From Paramarasmius palmivorus (Eukaryota; Basidiomycota; Agaricomycetes; Agaricales; Marasmiaceae): a stretch of DNA of 64,000 nt. How positions within the stretch are numbered: the stretch's first letter is position 1; the number at the start of each line of letters is the position of its first letter. The notes under the pieces are model-generated. The model saw nothing but the letters and a program-made list of their open reading frames with translations, made no database searches and had not been told where the DNA came from. The position numbers and the translations under genes were made by a program. The stretch is from NCBI GenBank assembly GCA_037176845.1, contig JAYKXP010000002.1:930001-994000 (forward strand), given 5' to 3'. Below are positions 57,800 through 64,000 of the stretch, piece after piece.

Positions 57800-59299
57800 C
57801 TACCCACTGATGGCATCGGAGGAGATATCCAGAACCTCCGAATCAGGCTCGCGAAGTACCCTCATTTGTCCTGCGATCAATCTTCGATTTCGGTCCTCCA
57901 CATTCTCATCCACGACACAGTATCCAAGCCCGATTCGTATAACAATCAAAGTGGGTGCAATTCCCTGTTGGATTGTGTTCAGTCAATTTCGGACGATGTA
58001 CGACAACCTCACGTACCACGATCTGGATCAAGAGAAGGTACATCGTCCTACCAACAATCCCGAGTATATGATAGCGGATGTGTTTGACATTTTCATTCGG
58101 ATCCACGTGGTGTATCGCAGGTATAATTGCAGCCTCGACTGCTAGGGCAATGGGGTACAATATTCCTGATTCAATGCTGTTGCAATAAGAAACAATCGAC
58201 ACCCGATAACTATGAACAAACCTGACAGCGACAGCGGTCTTATATGTTCGTTGAACTTGGGGTCCCAGAAGAGTTAGGTCATTACGAATCACGTAGTAGA
58301 TACGTCCGGCTGCAAGCAGAGTTCCCGTGAGCATAAAATATTGAACCCCACGAGAACAGATTAACACACCAATCATGGATGTGAGAACGATGTTGGAAAT
58401 TAGCGCCCCATAAAGGAAGACTGGGAATAGTGTAGGTGGGGTCACATTAGGCTGGGGGTGCTCAGAAGAACTTGAGATCTCGATGGCGTGTCTGGGGTCA
58501 ACAAGGGCAATAACGAGAGCGGCCACTGTGTATAGATTGTCATTGAAATGTCTTTGAGGCGTTATTTGTGACGTTCCCACCGTTATTCAGGACACATAAA
58601 CCCGCAGGAAGGACGACAAATTTGATGCGAGCGGCCCATACGAGATAACATCTCCATATCTTGAATCGCTATAAATTCAACGGTACCAGATCAATGTAGT
58701 TGTGTAGCAACTCACCAAGAGAGTATCTGCGACGACACTGGAATAAGATTTTGAGAAAATGTTTCGGGGAGAGAAGACGGTGGCTGACTTGGACATAATC
58801 AGAACCACTAGAACGCCAGTGGTTGAAGCGTTCCTGGAAAACGTATTGAGTTAAGCCAGGCCCATGTCGCGCCTTCAAGTTATGCGGCTCACAGATTAGA
58901 TGTGTCTGAAGAAAACTGCAGCGCTATATCCGCCCCGCTAACGGAGTTCACTGTTTGAAGAGTGATACCAACGGTCGCCAACGCAAAGAGCAAAACGGTG
59001 ATAAAGACGTGTGCAATGGTACGAGGTCTTTTTCTCTTCATGAGGAAGAAGAGACACTGTCCGAAAAGAATCGTGTAGGCACCTAGCATGTGGTACATGT
59101 CAAGGTGCGATTGGAGTTCTGAGCCTTGCTGGGTCGAGGCATACCATATAGAAAATAGCTTATCTGCCGAATGAAACGAAGGATTATTGATACCTGGTTC
59201 AGGTTTAGAAACCAAGAGAATCAGACTCACAATTGCAGGGACGAAGACTGTGTCAAATGCTCGAGCCTGGTAGAATTTGTCGTCAATTAGAAATACCAT
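57800..59299 (-). CDS. Multi-pass membrane protein, paralogue 3, intact
   Basis: The best-preserved member of the trio. Exons read MVFLIDDKFYQARAFDTVFV (ending PAI), a tiny exon DKLFSIW, MLGAYTILFGQCLFFLMKRK, FITVLLFALATVGITLQTVN, ASTTGVLVVLIMSK, WRCYLVWAARIKFVVLPAGL, VAALVIALVDPRHAIEISSS, PPTLFPVFLYGALISNIVLT, AGRIYYVIRNDLTLLGPQVQ, SIESGILYPIALAVEAAIIP and GIAPTLIVIRIGLGYCVVD. A hydrophilic tail ends LDISSDAISG at the stop 57800-57802. About seven TM helices are expected. The first intron is 67 nt and sits at the homologous position to the transposon insertion in paralogue 1. This placement of the ATG is supported by conservation in all three copies. Function unknown. Confidence 0.75.
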
Positions 59300-59357
59300 C
59301 GTGCCAGTAGTAAGTGGATGGTGGGGATTGATGACCAGAAAGGCTTCTGACCCTGTA

Positions 59358-59364
59358 TTTTATA
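59358..59364 (-). promoter_or_regulatory. TATA box of paralogue 3
   Basis: TATAAAA on the minus strand, 59-65 bp upstream of the ATG at 59299; conserved in paralogue 2. Confidence 0.55.
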
Positions 59365-59626
59365 CATATCTGACGGTTGTGTAAAAAAAATTTAGTTGGC
59401 CATGAGCCTTCTCAGGTCGTGGCGAAGCGGCTACTACCTGCGAAATGTGCTAGTATTCAGTGACGGCAGTCACCGCGCGTGGAATGTTGGGAAGTAGCTC
59501 CCAACATCACAGAGAAGTAGCTGTTAGAAGACCGATCAGATATTAGCAAGTATTCAGTCAACATACTATCATGTTGATCAAGAACGGTTGGGTGCGGCGG
59601 AGCTGGTAGAGGTCGGCGAAAGCAAG

Positions 59627-59641
59627 AAAACCTGCCCTAAA
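59627..59641. promoter_or_regulatory. Conserved upstream element, paralogue 3
   Basis: AAAACCTGCCCTAAA, about 328 bp upstream of the paralogue 3 ATG; third occurrence of the 15-mer. Confidence 0.5.
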
Positions 59642-60097
59642 GCTTTGCTTTTCACACGTGACAATAAACCGGCTGTTGCCGGCCTCAACGTCAACGTTCA
59701 ACGTTCACCCAGTCTCAAGATCTTTTAATCCTAAATTCCAAGCAGGCACGGCATGTAGTGAAGAACCTGTTTGCTTTCGGACATTTTATCCCATGATCTA
59801 GCCATGTTGAAGTAAAAGCAGTAAACAAATTGAATGAATACGCTGGAGGAAACCATCAAGATGATCATAGTAAGTGGAAGAAACATGGGAATATTTATGC
59901 AAACATGTAGTACGCATGTGCTCTGAGAGACTCGGTCTCGTCTCTATGTGGGATACAAAGATGTTCTCTGGTTTGCATGGGAAACCTATTTCGATTTGAG
60001 CGATTTACCTTGAGCACTTGAGTGCAGCAGTCTAAGCGCCCGTCTCATAGGTCATGCGCTGCACGCGTTATAGTAACGACCTTGGCTCTCGACCACC

Positions 60098-60549
60098 ATG
60101 AACTCGCCACCAGAACAAGATTCTCCGCTATCTACCCCATCCTCCGGCTCTCGGACACCAGATGAGATCCAAGTTCAAACTACCTCAGCTGGCGAAGCGT
60201 CTTCTACAAGAAACATTCTACAAAGCGTCTCGACCCAATTAGCGAATCAACCTGGCCAAAGCAGCAAACGAAGGCTTCATTCTGGTGGTGCACCTTCCAA
60301 TCGCGATCCAAAAACCAGGAGGAGAGATGATCCTAGGAAGGTCATGTCAGGTGGCGGTCCTGATTTCTGGGCGGAAGGAGGTGGGAAGGCAGCAAAGAAA
60401 GAGAAAGAGGAATTACTTGACCAGAATGTTGTCGATTGGCTGAGGAAAGGTGAGCTCAATCATGGACGTCCATGAACATATGACTGATCCCTTGCATTTC
60501 AGAGCTCGGAGATCCATTTTTTGAGACTGCTTTCAGCCCAGCCCGATGA
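60098..60549 (+). CDS. Small conserved-looking protein of unknown function
   Basis: Two exons joined by a 52-nt GT-AG intron (about 60451-60502). The start is MNSPPEQDSPLSTPSSGSRT. The first 70 residues are Ser/Pro/Gln-rich and disordered. A basic patch KRRLHSGGAP then RDPKTRRRDDPRKVMSGGGP follows, then DFWAEGGGKAAKKEKEELLD, NVVDWLRK and, from exon 2, ELGDPFFETAFSPAR. The predicted size is about 130 aa. The dense WLRKELGDPFFETAF end looks like a short folded or binding segment. I do not recognise the family. The sequence from 59780 to 60097 is its upstream region, without a clear TATA box. Confidence 0.6.
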
Positions 60550-60991
60550 TATATTTACCCATGCTTCTTGATGTGCGTGTCTCGCTCAAACGTTGCTACC
60601 CAAGTTCGCTGATAATGTCTATTGAAGGGTCTTCCTTGTTACATACAAGAATAAATAGATAGTAATCGTGCTCGTCGTTGTATTCGAAATCATTCCTTGT
60701 AAGAGTATTAATGTCAAAGGGGGACGCGAATCATGTACAATGTGTGATCGCCACAGAAAAATCGGGATTAAGGGAGTGGTGTGAACGCAAGAAGTTAGGG
60801 AGGATGAGATGCTTGGGCAAGATGAGATGTGTATGTCAATACAAGTGATGGATACATTGATGCTGATAAGTCAGATAAATATACGATGCAGCAAAAGGTG
60901 TAGCTGGGGAGCGTATAGCAAGTTGGTAGCAAGCAAGAAAGACAGCCCTGACAGAAAGACAAAACAACGATGTAGCGGAGTCGTACCGAAA
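60550..60991. other. Intergenic between convergent genes
   Basis: About 440 bp of 3' flanking DNA of the small gene (plus) and the P4-ATPase (minus). I see no gene, RNA or repeat. Confidence 0.5.
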
Positions 60992-63900
60992 TTACTCTTC
61001 CTCTCTCGGAGGAGAATGTGATTTTTTCTTTTTGAAGCTTCTCTTCAAAGAGAACATCCTCGATTGCCCACCGGGAGGATGGGACTTGCCCTTCTTGCCA
61101 GGGCTCTCTGGAGGCTCGGGTATAGTAGCAGGAAGATTCCGACTACTAAGCCGTCTTTCCGATAGATTCGTTTGTATTCGTCTGATTGCTGGTCCATTCT
61201 CCTCGGTGGCAAAATCGAATCCGCGCTCTGTTGACTGCAAACCGGTCGACATGTCCATCCTGCTCGCAGACCGGACACCTAATGCTGTCCCAGGCCGCGA
61301 ATAGCGCTCTATAGTCATTACGCTGCTTCTAGATGACCGACGCGATATACGATCTGCCATACCCATGGAAGATGCTCGAGAGACACGATTCCGTCTCTTC
61401 TTCATCTCCGTCAGGCCAATACCCAGGTGTGCAGCGGAGTCGCCCATGGAGAGATCCTTGTATGGTTCGTACCTCTTGATGTAACGAACAATGTTGATGT
61501 CACCCGGGTCGAGGGAGGCCCTGTAGGCTTTGGCAATATAGCGAGGAGTAAGGGAAAGGAGGAAGAGAAGGAGGAGGCCAAGCCAGAAGTATGCCGATGT
61601 GCAAAGGAAGTAGTAGTTCCCATAAACGAATGTCCACTGACTGGAGGGAGGGATAGCTGAATAGATGAGCTGTAACGCAATCGTTAATACGTGAGTCGCA
61701 AGTCTAAGTAGAGAGAACACGTACAGTGTATGCCCAAACGACGACGACACCGAAAAAGACAAAGAACACCATCCACCACGTCCAAGCTGACGCAGTCAAG
61801 CCAGTATACAGATTGGCGACCATGATACCACAAACTGCAGTCGTCTATGTACAGAAAATTAGCATATCATTTATGACAATAGATGGCCCTAGAACTCACC
61901 GTCGTCCATTCGTATAGCCCAACATCATATCCATCCGAACGTGCACTGGTTGTGATGTAGGTGTACATGGCGAAGAAGTAGATTATAACCGACTTTGAGA
62001 GAAATCTTTGAGCTCAGAATGAACACGCATGCCGGCGAGATAACGTACCTGATATATTCCATCGACCATATACAAGAAAAAGCCCTTAAATGAATAGTAC
62101 GTTCTCCGACGACCGTAGTGATAAAGTTCAGGCAATTCCATCAGGGCGCGGTCGTCTGAGAAGAGTGATTAGTTACGATTAAATGAGGATCATGAACTCT
62201 CCTACCTAAAATCCGGTCAACCGTACCAATACCGGCTACGGCGAAGATGGTGAAGACGGAGTTATAGAAAAGGATATAGTTGTAGTCCCAGGCGCTGCAA
62301 ACTTGTCGTCAGAAGATGATGACAGAAGAGGTGGAATTCTTACAAAGTTGCGACTCAGCTACAGTAGATTTGGAACCACCACAATATCCCGGTTGGGACG
62401 ACGTTCTTGTAGAAGAAATTGAGAATCCTATCAAGCCTGTCAACATGCGACCTCACTGCAAAGTAATGTCAACTTACATCGTTCCATTGCGAGCATAAGA
62501 CCAGTGGCCGTGCACAAGGAGGAGCTTCTTGAGATAACGAAACTGGAAAAGGTGTTAGCCAACGCTGACACGCACTGTCGACCATGAAAGTTCACCTGTG
62601 CAATGGCATAGTCGGACGAGTTGACAGCCTGAAGACCCTCTTCACCCGAAATACCGACACCAACATCAGCAGCCTGGATCATGCTGACATCATTCGCACC
62701 ATCTCCAATGGCCAGGGTCATGGCTTCCAAACCATCCTTTACGAGCTTGACGACCAGTGCTTTTTGTAGAGGAGAAACTCGACAGCAGATGACACCTTCG
62801 CAAAGGGTACCAAGGCGGAGCAGGAGTTCTTTGTTGTCTTCATTGTCGAAAGCCTGGACAAGATGATCAGAACGACATCCTATGCAATCGAAATATGCAC
62901 ACTTACTTGTAACAGTGCACCACCGTCAACGACAAGAATGAAGCCCCCGGGTCGTTCACCATTCTCAGGACCGACAATTGACGAGACTCCGGTGTTGACA
63001 CGATGTAAGCCGGGATGAGAAGACATGGAAGATCTCGGTAAAGCCTCTGCGACTTCTTGATAGGTTTCTGGGAAGAATTGTTCCATTGCAGCCTTAAGCT
63101 GATCTCTGACGGGTCTGCCGCCCCCACGAACGATGATGATATTCGAGTCTGGCGAAATCAAGTTTGTACTTCGACCGATAGCTATTTTGACAGATCAGTC
63201 AATCAAGAGTAGAGCGAGTGCGACAGGGTCTCTCACCAATGGCGGTCTCGAGCTTGTCACCGGTCGCTACCCAAATTTTAATACCAGCTCGCTTTAGGTC
63301 AGCAATAGCTTCCGGTACACCATCCTGTAGCTTGTCCTCGATGGCAGTAGCGCCCAAAAGACGAAGGTCCTTCTCAATCTCCTCGGAGACGGTATCAATT
63401 TTGGCTTCTCGGTCGTCCATAGCTACCGAAGCATCATGATACCTCTCAGCCCATGACTCATATTCGTCCTCTGCAAAAGGATTGTTATAAGTCGGAGCAG
63501 GCGAGTGAGAGAGATGGACTCACCAGGAATGACTTTGTAGGCCAAGGTCAAGGTTCTCAGACCATCGTTTGCAAAGTCGCTAAGATGCCTCTCGGTCTCC
63601 TCCTTCAAGTCATCATTTCCTGCCTTGAGCCTGTCAAAGATGACGTTGTCCGCGCCTTTGCATAGCAAGAAGATCCGACTGTCATCTCCATGCTTACGAA
63701 GAACGACACTCATTCTCTTCCTCGCACTGTTGAACTCTAAAATGTTCAACAATTCGTACTTCTCGGGCTCTCCATCCGGCGACGAAGGGGTCCTCAATGA
63801 CAAGGTCTCCTTATCTCTTCCCAAAAACACGAATCCCATATCCGCTGCTGCCTGCACCAATGCCGCCTCATCTGGAGATTGGGCCTTATACTCAATAGCC

Positions 63901-64000
63901 CCTGTCTCCGGATCCACCGACGCCAGAACAGTGTGACAAAGCGCCAACACCGAAAAGAACCCGTTCAACATCCTCGCATGTGCAGCAATGTCCGAATCAG
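60992..64000 (-). CDS. DNF1: P4-ATPase phospholipid flippase, Dnf1/Dnf2 type (5' end off the window)
   Basis: Plasma-membrane or trans-Golgi flippase that moves phospholipids to the cytosolic leaflet. The visible part starts in the nucleotide-binding domain ([51 protein letters not shown]). The P-domain follows ([75 protein letters not shown]). TM7-10 pieces are [59 protein letters not shown] and [20 protein letters not shown]. The C-terminal tail contains [20 protein letters not shown] and [16 protein letters not shown], which resembles Dnf1/2 rather than Drs2. At 62355-62357 an in-frame TGA stands where the family has a conserved Trp (after IYCS). The DKTGT region lies beyond base 64000. 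About nine introns are inferred. Confidence 0.9.

Larger units (their letters stand above)
57573..59779. repeat. Direct duplication unit B (paralogue 3 with promoter)
   Basis: Second copy of the unit at 53902-56070, in the same orientation. Compared with unit A it has a small expansion in the upstream part (repeated AACGTT words near 59688-59703) and an extra block near 59455-59490. Confidence 0.85.

Overview
The window is nuclear DNA from a filamentous basidiomycete, most likely an Agaricomycete. The evidence is many short GT-AG introns (about 44-70 nt), tightly packed intron-rich genes on both strands, and the gene content: a Clr2 silencing factor, a CH-kinase-C1 septation kinase, expanded GH18 enzymes, a multi-pass membrane family typical of mushrooms, and a reverse-transcriptase remnant of mushroom LINE type. 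No tRNA, rRNA or CRISPR array was recognised. All functional names rest on reading motifs by eye, not on a search.

Layout. 1-7.6 kb: WDR59/Sea3 (GATOR2; its 3' end runs off the left edge) and a Bye1-like PHD/TFIIS-M/SPOC transcription factor, both on the minus strand. 9.7-15.4 kb: a large Cdc15/SepH-type kinase on the plus strand. 16.7-23.7 kb: an accessory, secretory stretch with a tiny secreted peptide, two GH18 genes flanking a Tag1-like vacuolar-type membrane protein, and an unresolved two-TM fragment. 25.6-49.5 kb: a dense housekeeping block with a tail-anchored coiled-coil protein, VPS5, SDA1, an HNH-type protein, CLR2, EMC5, ZW10, a RED/IK spliceosomal protein, the PP2A B subunit CDC55, COX9, a DNAJB12-like J-protein and an FBXO9/Pof7-like F-box protein. 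Several pairs are head-to-head (EMC5/ZW10, CDC55/COX9, DNAJ/F-box) or tail-to-tail with little spacing. 49.6-59.8 kb: three tandem paralogues of a seven-TM-like membrane family. The first carries a 2.2-kb transposon exactly at an exon/intron junction. The second and third are a recent direct duplication separated by a degenerate LINE. 60-64 kb: a small unknown gene and a Dnf1/2-type P4-ATPase that runs off the right edge.

Two signals stand out. First, a 2236-bp element with 29-bp perfect terminal inverted repeats and a 6-bp target-site duplication has landed at the 5' splice site of the first membrane paralogue. The duplicated target recreates a GT donor, so the element could be spliced out as one large intron that leaves the mRNA unchanged. 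Second, at least fifteen single-base frame breaks lie in otherwise well-conserved genes (kinase, Tag1-like, GH18, VPS5, SDA1, CLR2, ZW10 and others). They look more like residual long-read assembly indels than mass gene death, and they affect any gene model drawn from this sequence.
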